Positions 18,212-26,415 of a stretch of 64,000 nucleotides of DNA are shown here, one piece after another; the first letter of the stretch is position 1, and each line of letters opens with the position of its first letter. The translations under genes and the position numbers were made by a program. The DNA is from an uncultured Oscillospiraceae bacterium (GTDB taxonomy: Bacteria > Bacillota > Clostridia > Oscillospirales > Acutalibacteraceae): positions 1 through 64,000 of the forward strand of contig URED01000003.1 in assembly GCA_900546785.1 (NCBI GenBank), read 5' to 3'. The notes beneath the pieces are model-generated. The model worked only from the letters and a program-made list of their open reading frames with translations. It was not told the DNA's origin and did no database searches.

Positions 18212-19162
18212 TTATTTTGCAGAGGCAAGAAGCGACGCGCCGATGATTCCCGCGTCATTGCCGAGCTCTGCTTTTACTATACGAGTCTGAATTTTGCTGT
18301 GGATAGAATATCTTTCCGCCTGAACGAATCTGCGCAGCGGTTTCATAAGCGTTTCGCCCTCATTGCAGATACCGCCGCCGACGCATATGATCTCAGGCTG
18401 GAGCGCATTTACGATATTGATAAGGCCGCATGCTACATACTTTATGTAGTTGTCCACTACCTTAATTGCCGCAATATCGCCCTTACGCATAGCGTCAAAC
18501 GCAGTTCTGCCGCTGATCTTGCCTTCTTCCCTGGCAACCTCGTGCATAACGGAATCCGGATTTTCGTCCATTGCTTTTTTGGTCTGACGGATAAGGGCGG
18601 TTGCCGAGGCATATGTTTCCCAGCAGCCTTTTCTGCCGCAGGTGCACGCTTCGCCGTCCACAACGATAACCATATGACCGCACTCGCCGGCAGCGCAGTT
18701 TACGCCCGTAACGATCTTGCCGTCTACAATAATGCCGGAACCTACGCCCGTGCCGAGCGTTACGGCAACAAAATTTTTAGCGCCGTTCCCGCAGCCTGCA
18801 TACGCCTCGCCGAGCGCGGCGCAGTTTGCGTCGTTCTCAATAAAAATCGGCATATCACCGAGCCTTTGAGCAAGCATATCACGGGCGGGAACGTTATTGA
18901 AGCCAAGATTGTTTGCGAATTCAATGATTCCGTATTCATTGACGGTGCCCGGGGTTCCGAGACCTACGGAGGATACATCTTTGATCGTAAGACCCGCCTT
19001 ATCAAGCGCCTCAAAGCAGGCAGCGGCTATATCGTCAAAAATCTCTTCAGGTGAGCGCGGTACTGCCGTGGGTCTTTTTCCTGTTGCAAGGATATTGTAA
19101 TTATCATCCACAACAGAGGCAACGATATTTGTGCCGCCCAAATCAATTCCGATATTATACAT
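18212..19162 (-). CDS. glcK: ROK-family glucokinase
   Basis: A 316-residue ROK sugar kinase. It has the N-terminal phosphate loop (GIDLGGTNIVAS), the substrate/catalytic segment ENDANCAALGE, the ROK signature with zinc ligands (GECGHMVIVVDGEACTCGRKGCWE) and the adenosine-binding CVGGGI. It most likely phosphorylates glucose with ATP in the cytosol. The next genes are hprK upstream and murB downstream, a common Clostridial arrangement linking sugar entry, catabolite control and wall synthesis. GGGGAAAGG precedes the ATG. Confidence 0.9.
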   Translation of the reverse strand: MYNIGIDLGGTNIVASVVDDNYNILATGKRPTAVPRSPEEIFDDIAAACFEALDKAGLTIKDVSSVGLGTPGTVNEYGIIEFANNLGFNNVPARDMLAQRLGDMPIFIENDANCAALGEAYAGCGNGAKNFVAVTLGTGVGSGIIVDGKIVTGVNCAAGECGHMVIVVDGEACTCGRKGCWETYASATALIRQTKKAMDENPDSVMHEVAREEGKISGRTAFDAMRKGDIAAIKVVDNYIKYVACGLINIVNALQPEIICVGGGICNEGETLMKPLRRFVQAERYSIHSKIQTRIVKAELGNDAGIIGASLLASAK

Positions 19163-19239
19163 AAATTTTTACCTTTCCCCCGCATTTTGATTTTGCCGCC
19201 GCGCAGCGGGTACACGGGCGGGTTTGCACTCTTAGATAT

Positions 19240-19268
19240 ATAATAAAATAAATTTTGCGCCGAATCAA
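19240..19268 (-). promoter_or_regulatory. Possible promoter of the glucokinase-murB-rapZ-whiA run
   Basis: Minus-strand -35 TTGATT (19263-19268), 17-base spacer, -10 TATTAT (19240-19245) in the AT-rich gap after hprK. This gap is long enough (about 135 bases) to hold a separate promoter. Confidence 0.4.
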
Positions 19269-19296
19269 TTTAAAAAGCGGAAATAAACATACACGT

Positions 19297-20262
19297 TCAG
19301 GAATTCTGCCAGATCTCAAGCTCCTTTTCTCCCGGCTCAAAATCCTCCATGCCAAGGCCCACCATAAGCTCTCTTGCGGCGTTGTAGCCCATTTTCTTTT
19401 GGCGGTTGTTCATTGCAGCCGTTTCTATGATGACGGCAAGGTTTCTGCCCGGGTTTACAGGCACCGTTATGACAGGCACTTTGACGTCAAGTATTTTGGC
19501 ATATTCGTTATCTATCCCGAGCCTGTCATACGCTTTGCCGGATTCCCACGGTTCAAGGCATATGACCATATTGATCTTTTCCGAATCCTTGACCGAACCC
19601 ATACCGAACAGGCGGCGGGCATTGATGATGCCGATGCCGCGAAGCTCTATGAAATGCTTTATATTATTGGGCGACGAACCTATAAGCGTATGCGCATCCG
19701 TTCTTCTGATCTCTACAGCGTCATCGGCGATCAGGCGGTGACCTCTTTTGATAAGCTCAACAGCCGTTTCCGATTTGCCTGCGCCGCTTTCGCCTATAAT
19801 GAGCACGCCCTCGCCGTAGACCTCGCACAGAACGCCGTGGCGGGTTATTCTGGGCGCAAGGCTGGTATTTAAAAACTGAATCAGATTGGCAAGGAACGGC
19901 GAAGTTTCCTCCTGCGTTCTGAGCAGCGGCACGCCGTGCTTTACAAACTGCTGTTCAAAGAGTTCAGAGGTCTCCAGCCCCCTTGTTAAAACTGCGGCGG
20001 CAGGCTGAAGGCTGAGCCAGCTTTCAAGAGCCGTGAGCTGGCGCTGTGTGCTCATATTCTGTAAAAAGCCGATCTCCGTCCAGCCGAGGATCTGAATCCT
20101 TTTCGGGTCGAAATAATCCTGATAGCCGGCGAGCACGATGCCGGGTCTGTTGACCTCATTGGTTTCAATAAGTATCTCTCCGGGATCCTTTGGCATATAG
20201 ACCGTTTCCAGGCCGTGTGAATCTATAACCTTCTGGAGCGACACGGAATAACGCTCTGACAT
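19297..20262 (-). CDS. hprK: HPr kinase/phosphorylase
   Basis: A 321-residue bifunctional enzyme that phosphorylates or dephosphorylates HPr on Ser46 and so controls carbon catabolite repression in Gram-positives. The N-terminal regulatory domain (1-130) is followed by the kinase core with Walker A GESGAGKSE at 157-165, the catalytic HxxxxDD region (GHRLIADDAVEI) and the HPrK signature LRGIGIINARRLFGMG. No HPr or Crh gene lies nearby. AAAGGAATG precedes the ATG. It is divergent from the GT4 gene. Confidence 0.95.
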   Translation of the reverse strand: MSERYSVSLQKVIDSHGLETVYMPKDPGEILIETNEVNRPGIVLAGYQDYFDPKRIQILGWTEIGFLQNMSTQRQLTALESWLSLQPAAAVLTRGLETSELFEQQFVKHGVPLLRTQEETSPFLANLIQFLNTSLAPRITRHGVLCEVYGEGVLIIGESGAGKSETAVELIKRGHRLIADDAVEIRRTDAHTLIGSSPNNIKHFIELRGIGIINARRLFGMGSVKDSEKINMVICLEPWESGKAYDRLGIDNEYAKILDVKVPVITVPVNPGRNLAVIIETAAMNNRQKKMGYNAARELMVGLGMEDFEPGEKELEIWQNS

Positions 20263-20323
20263 ATCAACATTCCTTTCGGCGGCTCAGAATAGCAGAAAGT
20301 GCTGCCGCATATCATTTATTTAT

Positions 20324-20353
20324 ATTATATAATAAAAACCAAGCCATTATCAA
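20324..20353 (-). promoter_or_regulatory. Promoter of hprK
   Basis: Minus-strand -35 TTGATA (20348-20353), 18-base spacer, -10 TATAAT (20324-20329). Confidence 0.5.
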
Positions 20354-20390
20354 CCTTTTATTAACAAATTATATAAAATTCTTGTTGTGA

Positions 20391-20419
20391 TTTACAAATG
20401 TAAAAAATTGTGATATATT
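20391..20419 (+). promoter_or_regulatory. Promoter of the GT4 glycosyltransferase gene
   Basis: -35 TTTACA (20391-20396), 17-base spacer, -10 TATATT (20414-20419). TTGTGAT followed by TTACAA occurs twice across this promoter (from about 20384 and from about 20408), which might be an operator, but it does not match a motif I can name safely. Confidence 0.45.
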
Positions 20420-20451
20420 TACAATAACTTTATTTTAAAGGGAAAGAGAAT

Positions 20452-21648
20452 ATGGATTCAGAACTTAAGATAGCCATTGGCACAGAAGCTTTTCCGCCCA
20501 CGATCGACGGGATCAGCACCGTTGCCAAATGCTATGCGGATATCATTAATGAAAAGCTTGGAGAGGCGGTCATCGTTACGCCTAAAAACCCGAACCAAGA
20601 GGACTATAAATACAAATACAAGATCTACAGATATAAAAGCCTTTTTACATTCGGTGAGGGTTACCCTGTAGGCTGGCCGTTCAAACGGCAGTTCAGCGAA
20701 GATATCATAAATATGAATTTTGACGTTTTGCATTCCCACTGCCCGATCGCCACAAGCTATTTTTACAGACGTGTAAACAGGATAAAGCGGATCCCGCAGG
20801 TGCTGACCTACCACACAAAGTATGAATACGATTTTGAATCCCGAATACCGGGCTATCCGTTAAGGCACCGCGCCTACGGGTTTTTGCTTAACAACATTAA
20901 AAGCGCGGACGAGGTATGGGTGACGAGCAAGGGCACAGCCCAGTCCCTGCGGAAAGTGGGATATGAGGGCGACTATATCATTATGCCAAACGGCTGCGAT
21001 CTGCCCATAAGCAGTTTTTCGGACGACGACAGGGATATCATCCGGCGCAAGCATTCGATACCGGGTGGAATTCCCATACTGATATTCGTAGGCAGAATGA
21101 TGTGGTACAAAAACATCAAGATCATTGCAGACGCATGCCGCAGGCTGAAAAACAACGGTTTTGATTTCAGACTGATCATGATAGGAACCGGCCCTGACGA
21201 GAATGCCATCAAAAAATATATTCGCAAAAACGGACTGGACGGCAATGTGATCTTTACCGGGCAGATCCTGGACAGAGGCGAGCTCCAGCTCTATTACAGC
21301 GCTGCCGATCTGCTTGTTTTCCCATCGGTATTTGACACGAACGGGCTTGTTGTGCGCGAGGCTGCCGCCTCAGCAACTGCCGCACTGCTGGTTGACGGCT
21401 CCTGCGCGGCGGAAGGTATAAAAGACGGCGAGACCGGCTTTTTATGCAGTGAAAACGATCAGTCCGTTGCCGCTTCCATACTGAAGATCTTTGAAAATCC
21501 GCCGCAGCTCAGGCAGGTGGGCATAAACGCGCAAAACGATATTTATATCTCATGGGAAGAATCTATAAAAAACGCCTATGAAAGATACAGAATTGTAATT
21601 GATGATTTTTATACGAAAGGCAAGGACAAGGAACCTTACAGATTTTGA
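20452..21648 (+). CDS. Glycosyltransferase family 4, likely glycolipid/diacylglycerol glucosyltransferase
   Basis: A 398-residue GT-B retaining glycosyltransferase. The N-terminal half shows FPPTIDGISTV (acceptor-side glycine loop) and HSHCPIATSYF. The C-terminal half shows VGRMMWYKN (donor phosphate binding) and FPSVFDTNGLVVREA with the EX7E-like motif. The DTNGLVVREAA form is typical of Firmicute enzymes related to monoglucosyl-diacylglycerol synthases, so a membrane glycolipid product is a reasonable inference. It is the first plus-strand gene, stands alone between its own promoter and terminator, and uses the ATG after AAAGGGAAAGAG. Confidence 0.8.
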   Translation: MDSELKIAIGTEAFPPTIDGISTVAKCYADIINEKLGEAVIVTPKNPNQEDYKYKYKIYRYKSLFTFGEGYPVGWPFKRQFSEDIINMNFDVLHSHCPIATSYFYRRVNRIKRIPQVLTYHTKYEYDFESRIPGYPLRHRAYGFLLNNIKSADEVWVTSKGTAQSLRKVGYEGDYIIMPNGCDLPISSFSDDDRDIIRRKHSIPGGIPILIFVGRMMWYKNIKIIADACRRLKNNGFDFRLIMIGTGPDENAIKKYIRKNGLDGNVIFTGQILDRGELQLYYSAADLLVFPSVFDTNGLVVREAAASATAALLVDGSCAAEGIKDGETGFLCSENDQSVAASILKIFENPPQLRQVGINAQNDIYISWEESIKNAYERYRIVIDDFYTKGKDKEPYRF

Positions 21649-21662
21649 TAAAGCGTATGCAA

Positions 21663-21700
21663 AACGCCGCCTCGGGCAGACCGAAGCGGCGTTGATTTTT
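21663..21700 (+). terminator. Terminator of the GT4 gene
   Basis: Stem AACGCCGC with GCGGCGTT, continued by TCGG/CCGA across one mismatch, then GATTTTT. It separates the convergent GT4 and nrdR genes. Confidence 0.75.
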
Positions 21701-21724
21701 ACATTCTAAAAGCAGACCCGAAGA

Positions 21725-22168
21725 TCAGAGCTTGGAGATTTCCTCTATAAAAGCGGAGGCGGAATCGAATTCCTTATATACCGACGCAAAGCGTACATAA
21801 GCGACCTCATCTATCTTACGCAGCTTTTCCATAATAAGCTCGCCGATACGGACGCTGGTAACTTCCCTATCCGTAGCGCTCTGAAGCGTTGCCTCTATCT
21901 CTGAGATCGCAGTCTCCAGCTCCGTTGAGGTCACAGGTCTTTTTTCGCAGGCGCGCAGCATGCCCTTGAGCACCTTATTGCGGTCAAAGACCTCGCGGCT
22001 CTTATCTTTTTTGATAACGATGATCGGAACATCCTCAATGACCTCATAGGTAGTAAAGCGTTTGCCGCACTGCACGCACTCACGGCGGCGGCGTATTCTT
22101 TCGTTTTCATCTGTTGGCCTTGAGTCTATAACCTTGCTCTCCTCGCAGCCGCAAAAAGGACACCTCAC
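21725..22168 (-). CDS. nrdR: Transcriptional repressor NrdR
   Basis: A 147-residue NrdR with an N-terminal zinc ribbon (RCPFCGCEESKV ... CVQCGKRFTTYE) and an ATP-cone domain (about 50-137). NrdR represses ribonucleotide reductase genes when dATP is bound. The start is the GTG at 22168, which gives the standard N terminus and follows AAGGGGG; a TTG ten codons upstream only extends into the leader. The promoter contains a likely NrdR box, suggesting autoregulation. Confidence 0.93.
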   Translation of the reverse strand: MRCPFCGCEESKVIDSRPTDENERIRRRRECVQCGKRFTTYEVIEDVPIIVIKKDKSREVFDRNKVLKGMLRACEKRPVTSTELETAISEIEATLQSATDREVTSVRIGELIMEKLRKIDEVAYVRFASVYKEFDSASAFIEEISKL

Positions 22169-22203
22169 GGTACGATACCCCCTTGAAATTATTACCAAGG
22201 ATT

Positions 22204-22232
22204 ATTGTACCACAATATATAGAGAAATGCAA
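22204..22232 (-). promoter_or_regulatory. nrdR promoter with embedded NrdR box
   Basis: Minus-strand -35 TTGCAT (22227-22232), 17-base spacer, -10 TACAAT (22204-22209). The spacer holds TCTCTATATATTGTGG (22210-22225), which matches 13 of 16 positions of the ACACTATATATTGTGT form of the NrdR box. Confidence 0.55.
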
Positions 22233-22262
22233 GTGTTTTTACTTTACACCTATATATTGAGA

Positions 22263-23159
22263 TCAACCGTGATTTTTGAGGGCATGGTTCCTGTTATTGT
22301 ATAGGAACATCCAAACCGCCATGGAAATAATAATAATATAGCCGACGAATGACCACAAATCGGGCACATCGCCGAAAACGAAGAAGCCCACGATTGCCGC
22401 AAAGATAATCTGCGAATAATCGTAAACGGATATCTCCCGGCTGGGCGCATGGGTATAAGCAGCAGTGATTGCAAACTGCCCGCCCGCAGCAAACAGCCCT
22501 GCCATAAGCAGTGAAAACCACTGAAACGCCGTCATATAATGATAATCAAAAATAAGATACGGCACGGTCAAAATGCAGGAAAAAACAGAAAAGAACAGCA
22601 CGATCAATCTGCCGTTTTCCCCTTTTATACCGAGCCAACGCACGCAGGTATAGGCGCCGCCCGCCGCCATGCCGCCCGCAAAACCGGCAAGCGAGGCGAA
22701 CAGATCGGTATTGGCAAACGTGGGCTTTATGATAAACAGCGAACCGATAAAAGCGACGGCGATTGCGATTGCCTGCTTAGGCTTTACTTTTTCTTTTATG
22801 AATAAAGCGGAAAAAACAAGGGCGAAAAACGGACTCATTTTATTGAGCATGGAAGCGTCGGACAGTTCGATCTTATCCAGCGCGTAGAAATTGCCGAAAA
22901 CGCCGGCAAGACCGGCCGCAGAGCGTAAAAGAAGATATTTCACGCTGCCTTTTTTCGGCTTGAAGCTGTCCCCCGCCTTGAGCATGGCAAAAAAAGCGAA
23001 AACCATGGCAACAAAATTTCTGAAAAACACCTTTTGCATCGTTGGCAGATCGCCCGCAAGACGCACAAAGGTGTTCATGCCCGTAAAGCTGAGCGCGGAC
23101 AACACAATAAAGATAACGCCCTTTGTTTTGCTGCTGAGAGAATCAAATTTTGGAAGCAT
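22263..23159 (-). CDS. EamA/DMT-superfamily transporter
   Basis: A 298-residue membrane protein with ten predicted helices in two EamA repeats, typical of drug/metabolite transporters (exporters of amino acids, nucleosides or other small molecules). The first repeat contains FRNFVAM and DKIELSDASMLNKMSPFF; the second contains YDYSQIIFAAIVGFFVFGD. The substrate is unknown. The ATG at 23159 follows GAGGTG. Confidence 0.8.
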   Translation of the reverse strand: MLPKFDSLSSKTKGVIFIVLSALSFTGMNTFVRLAGDLPTMQKVFFRNFVAMVFAFFAMLKAGDSFKPKKGSVKYLLLRSAAGLAGVFGNFYALDKIELSDASMLNKMSPFFALVFSALFIKEKVKPKQAIAIAVAFIGSLFIIKPTFANTDLFASLAGFAGGMAAGGAYTCVRWLGIKGENGRLIVLFFSVFSCILTVPYLIFDYHYMTAFQWFSLLMAGLFAAGGQFAITAAYTHAPSREISVYDYSQIIFAAIVGFFVFGDVPDLWSFVGYIIIISMAVWMFLYNNRNHALKNHG

Positions 23160-23179
23160 CAAAACACCTCAAAGTAAAG

Positions 23180-23292
23180 GGGATGTAAAAAACGGTCTCC
23201 ATACTTTTACAACCCCTCAGTCAGCTTCGCTGACAGCTCCCCTTGCACAGGGGAGCCTAAACCGGAGGAGCGATACCGTTTATTTACATCCC
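23180..23292. mobile_element. MITE-like element with terminal inverted repeats around a double hairpin
   Basis: About 113 bp with near-perfect terminal inverted repeats: GGGATGTAAAAAACGGT at the left (23180-23196) and the complement of GGGATGTAAATAAACGGT at the right (23275-23292), one base apart in length. The centre is the dispersed double-hairpin repeat also found at 60248-60301. It lies between the DMT transporter start and the aminotransferase stop and has no coding capacity. That it moves or moved is an inference from the TIRs. Confidence 0.5.
23209..23262. repeat. Dispersed double-hairpin repeat, copy 1
   Basis: A 54-bp unit with two adjacent hairpins: GTCAGC-TTC-GCTGAC and GCTCCCCT-TGCAC-AGGGGAGC. 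The copy at 60248-60301 is the same length and differs at four positions, two of which are a compensating pair in the first stem. I recall similar units as frequent intergenic repeats in gut Clostridia. Confidence 0.8.
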
Positions 23293-23298
23293 TAAAAA

Positions 23299-24561
23299 TT
23301 ATTTTTCAAGTATCTTTTCAACTGCGGCAAGGCGCACACAAACGCACAGCAGCTCCGCAGCTATATCAAGCTCATGCGTAGGCGGATAGGTGGGAGCTAT
23401 GCGGATATTCCGGTTGTTGGGATCCTTTCCGTAAGGATAAGTAGCGCCCACGGTGGTGAGCACAACGCCCGCCTCTTTGCAGAGCTCGCCCACTCTTTTT
23501 GCACAGCCGTCCAGCACGTCCAGGCTGATGAAATAGCCGCCCTTCGGCTCCGTCCAGGACGCAATGCCGAGCCCTGAAAGCTCGTTATCAAGGTGCTTTA
23601 ACACCATATCAAACTTAGGCTTTAGGATAGCGGCATGCTTTTTCATATGGGCAAGTATGCCGTTTACGTCCTTAAAAAATTGAACATGGCGGTGCTGATT
23701 CATCTTATCATAACTGATCGTCTGGGCATTGAGGCGTTTTTTGATTGCCTTTATATTGTTATCGCTTGCGGCAAGTGCGGAAACGCCGGCGCCCGGAAAC
23801 GTGATCTTGGAAGTGGAGCAGACCTCTATGACCATATCCTCGTTACCGTATTCGGGCAGGATATCAAATATATTGAGAAGCTGATCCCCGTCCTCAACGA
23901 TATCGTGGACCATATAGGCATTATCCCAGATGACTCTGAAATCCTTGGCGGCAGGCTTTAACGCTGCGATTCTGCGGACTACCTCATCGCTGTAGGTGAT
24001 GCCCTGCGGATTGGAATATTTGGGCACGCAGAACATGCCTTTTACGGCAGGGTTCTGAACGGCGTCTTCAACAGCGTCCATATCGGGGCCGTCTGCTTTC
24101 ATATCTATATTGACCATTTCTATGCCAAAGTGCTCAAGGATCGTGAAATGGCGGTCATAGCCGGGAACAGGGCAAAGAAACTTTACCTTATCCAGCTTGC
24201 ACCACGGCGTATCTCCCGCGCCGTGCGTAAAGCACTGCGAAATATAATCAAACATAAGCGTAAGGCTTGCGTTGGGACCTACGATCACATTTTCCGGCTT
24301 TACCTGCATCAGATCTGCAAACAGCTTTTTGCAGGCGGGCGTGCCGTCCATCATACCGTAATTTCTGAGATCCACGCCGTTTTCCGTGTAATCGGAAACC
24401 GCATTCAAGCCGTTTGAAAGATCCAGCTGATCCGAACCCGGCTTGCCGCGGCTCATATCCAGCTTAAGGTCTTTTGCCTTAAAATCGTTATATCTTTTTT
24501 CAAGCGCCGCCTTTTCCGCCTGAAGCTCGGCGGCGGTCATATCTGCATAAGGCTTTTTCAT
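23299..24561 (-). CDS. PLP-dependent aminotransferase class I/II
   Basis: A 420-residue fold-type I aminotransferase of the MocR-like/alanine-glyoxylate group (PF12897). It begins with a helical segment and LDMSRGKPG. The PLP lysine lies in VCSTSKITFPGAG, and WDNAYMVHD gives the Asp/Tyr that contact the cofactor. The substrate is not evident; annotated relatives are often called aspartate aminotransferases. It stands alone behind the MITE-like element, with AAGGAGGG before the ATG. Confidence 0.85.
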   Translation of the reverse strand: MKKPYADMTAAELQAEKAALEKRYNDFKAKDLKLDMSRGKPGSDQLDLSNGLNAVSDYTENGVDLRNYGMMDGTPACKKLFADLMQVKPENVIVGPNASLTLMFDYISQCFTHGAGDTPWCKLDKVKFLCPVPGYDRHFTILEHFGIEMVNIDMKADGPDMDAVEDAVQNPAVKGMFCVPKYSNPQGITYSDEVVRRIAALKPAAKDFRVIWDNAYMVHDIVEDGDQLLNIFDILPEYGNEDMVIEVCSTSKITFPGAGVSALAASDNNIKAIKKRLNAQTISYDKMNQHRHVQFFKDVNGILAHMKKHAAILKPKFDMVLKHLDNELSGLGIASWTEPKGGYFISLDVLDGCAKRVGELCKEAGVVLTTVGATYPYGKDPNNRNIRIAPTYPPTHELDIAAELLCVCVRLAAVEKILEK

Positions 24562-24683
24562 AAAAACACCCTCCTTAACAAATTACTGAGATATTTTACC
24601 ACTTTTGGGGTGGCATTGCAATGTATAAAATCATTAGAAAAGGAGGCGCGCCGCCGTTAAAAACTATAAAATGTGCAACACAT

Positions 24684-24914
24684 TCAGCACACCGGCTCTA
24701 TGAACCAGCGCGTTTCCTCAAGGAAAAGATAAGTCGGTCTGCCCTCTACGGAGCAGGTGTATCTTATGCCTGCGCCGCCGCTTTTGAGCGACGCCGCCGG
24801 GCGAACGTCGCGCACGCGGTCCACTTCAAATCTGTCATCGCCGATCTTAACGGCAAGCGGCGTTATGCCGCCGTCTGTATCAAACCTTGCAAAGACCTCT
24901 ACATACTGTTTCAT
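24684..24914 (-). CDS. Conserved hypothetical protein linked to DNA polymerase IV
   Basis: A 76-residue, probably all-beta cytosolic protein (MKQYVEVFARFDTDG, DVRPAASLKSGGAGIRYTC, EETRWFIE). I recall it as a conserved short protein next to dinB in Firmicutes, without a known function. It starts 34 bases after the dinB stop with AAGGAG before the ATG, so it should be induced with dinB from the LexA-box promoter. A role as a small partner of the translesion polymerase is possible but only inferred from the pairing. Confidence 0.75.
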   Translation of the reverse strand: MKQYVEVFARFDTDGGITPLAVKIGDDRFEVDRVRDVRPAASLKSGGAGIRYTCSVEGRPTYLFLEETRWFIEPVC

Positions 24915-24948
24915 ATTTTTTCTCCTTTATATTCTTTAAAGCTGCTTG

Positions 24949-26193
24949 TTACGCCCTTTTATATTCCTTAAAATACCCCTCCGGGTGGATCGTATGATCA
25001 TCATGCGGATTAAAATGGCTGAGATCCCCGCAGGCGAGCAGCGATGCGCGCTGAACAGCGTAATTGCCGAAGCGGCGGCGTATATCGTCCACCGCGCGTT
25101 CCACCTTTTCCAGCTTTTCGTGCCGTTCCACACTGCCGGCAAGATCGAACTGCAAAAGTTCCTGCCCGAAATCAAAGACCGTAACGCCCACGCTGCGCAG
25201 GGGCCTGCGCCAATCATAGTTTGCCCGGAAAAGCGCCATTGCGCCCGCAATGATCTCCGAGGAAACATCGGTATACATTTTAAGCCTTGCCTGGCGGGTA
25301 AAACTTCTCAGATCGCAGTCCCTTACGGAGATCGAGACGCCCCTGCCCTTTACGCCGTGCTCACGCAGGCGCCTTGCAACGCTTTCCGCAAGCACCGTCA
25401 TAACGGTCTTAACGTCCTCGTCATTCACCATATCGCGCGGGGTGGTTGTGGAATTGCCGATGCTTTTGATTGCCTGCTCATCGTCCATATCACAAACGGG
25501 CGTGGTATCCAGCCCGTTTGCAAAGGTATACAGCACCTCTCCGTTTTTGCCGAAGACCGATTTCAGAAACTCCTGCCCCGAATTTGCAAGCTCCCCCACC
25601 GTATAGATACCGTAGGAATTCAGCTTTCTTTTTGTTGCCGGGCCTACAAAAAGCAGATCGGAACAAGGGCTCTTCCATACGATATCCTTGTAATTTTCAT
25701 GATCTATGACGGTAACCGCGTCCGGCTTTTTGTAATCCGAACCGAATTTGGCAAAAATTTTATTCCATGAAACGCCGATGCTGACCGTTATGCCGAGTTC
25801 GTATTTTACGCGGCGGCGGATCTCCTGCGCTATGGCGGCAGGGCTTTTCTGCGCGCCGGTAACGTCTATCCAGTTTTCATCCAGCCCGAACGGCTCGATC
25901 TGCCGCGAATAATCCCTATATATATTGCGCGCCATTTTTGAAAAGCGGATATAGAGCGGAAAATTCGGCGGCACTACGATAAGATCAGGGCATTTCCGCC
26001 TTGCCTGCCACAGCGGTTCGCCTGTTGCAATGCCGTATTTTGCAGCGATCTCATTTTTTGTTAAAATGATCCCGCGGCGCTCCTCTGCACTGCCGCCTAC
26101 GGCAACGGGCTTATCCCGTATTTCCGGGCGGTGCAGGCATTCCACGGAGGCATAAAATTTATTGCAGTCTATATGAAGTATTGCACGCTCCAC
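24949..26193 (-). CDS. dinB: DNA polymerase IV (Y-family translesion polymerase)
   Basis: A 414-residue Y-family polymerase. The palm begins ILHIDCNKFYASVE with the first catalytic Asp. The second acidic pair lies in PFGLDENWIDVTG, where classical DinB has S-[IV]-D-E-A-Y-L. The little-finger domain occupies about residues 240-345. The C-terminal tail continues to 414 and lacks an obvious canonical clamp-binding QxxLF, though QELLQFDL near 350 is close. It copies past damaged bases at low fidelity. The start is a GTG after GAAGGG. The LexA box at 26213-26226 puts it under SOS control. Confidence 0.92.
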   Translation of the reverse strand: MERAILHIDCNKFYASVECLHRPEIRDKPVAVGGSAEERRGIILTKNEIAAKYGIATGEPLWQARRKCPDLIVVPPNFPLYIRFSKMARNIYRDYSRQIEPFGLDENWIDVTGAQKSPAAIAQEIRRRVKYELGITVSIGVSWNKIFAKFGSDYKKPDAVTVIDHENYKDIVWKSPCSDLLFVGPATKRKLNSYGIYTVGELANSGQEFLKSVFGKNGEVLYTFANGLDTTPVCDMDDEQAIKSIGNSTTTPRDMVNDEDVKTVMTVLAESVARRLREHGVKGRGVSISVRDCDLRSFTRQARLKMYTDVSSEIIAGAMALFRANYDWRRPLRSVGVTVFDFGQELLQFDLAGSVERHEKLEKVERAVDDIRRRFGNYAVQRASLLACGDLSHFNPHDDHTIHPEGYFKEYKRA

Positions 26194-26212
26194 TGCTTTT
26201 CCCTTCTTTTTT

Positions 26213-26226
26213 CGAACTTTTGTTCT
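26213..26226 (-). promoter_or_regulatory. LexA (SOS) box of the dinB operon
   Basis: Minus-strand AGAACAAAAGTTCG is a perfect GAAC-N4-GTTC palindrome matching the Gram-positive LexA/DinR box. It abuts the -10 element, so bound LexA would block transcription start. Confidence 0.85.
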
Positions 26227-26255
26227 ATTATATACCCTGTTTCTTTCCTTGTCAA
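26227..26255 (-). promoter_or_regulatory. Consensus sigma-A promoter of the dinB operon
   Basis: Minus-strand TTGACA (26250-26255), exactly 17 bases, TATAAT (26227-26232). Both hexamers match consensus, fitting a strong promoter kept off by LexA. Confidence 0.9.
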
Positions 26256-26336
26256 CACACTTAGAACAAAGAAATCTAAGAAATAAAAGGAAAGCCCATA
26301 TGCGCGTGTTTTGAAACGATGCGGTAAAAGCGGCTA

Positions 26337-26365
26337 TTGACTATAAATTTAAAATACTTTATACT
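26337..26365 (+). promoter_or_regulatory. Promoter of the HPr-kinase-like gene pair
   Basis: -35 TTGACT (26337-26342), 17-base spacer, -10 TATACT (26360-26365), about 50 bases upstream of the start codon. Confidence 0.6.
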
Positions 26366-26415
26366 ATAATCAAACTAAAGTTAAATAAGACTAACTCAAA
26401 AACGAGGTTTCATAC

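Noticed and set aside
17363-19104. Several long open frames on the opposite strand of murB, the glucokinase and other genes.
   Set aside because: They are antisense shadows of well-conserved genes, lack ribosome sites and have Arg/Ala-rich or low-complexity composition.
20384-20424. TTGTGATATATTTACAA near the GT4 promoter looks like a Rex site.
   Set aside because: It is one base short of the 18-bp Rex palindrome and lacks the TCACAA half, so I do not call it.
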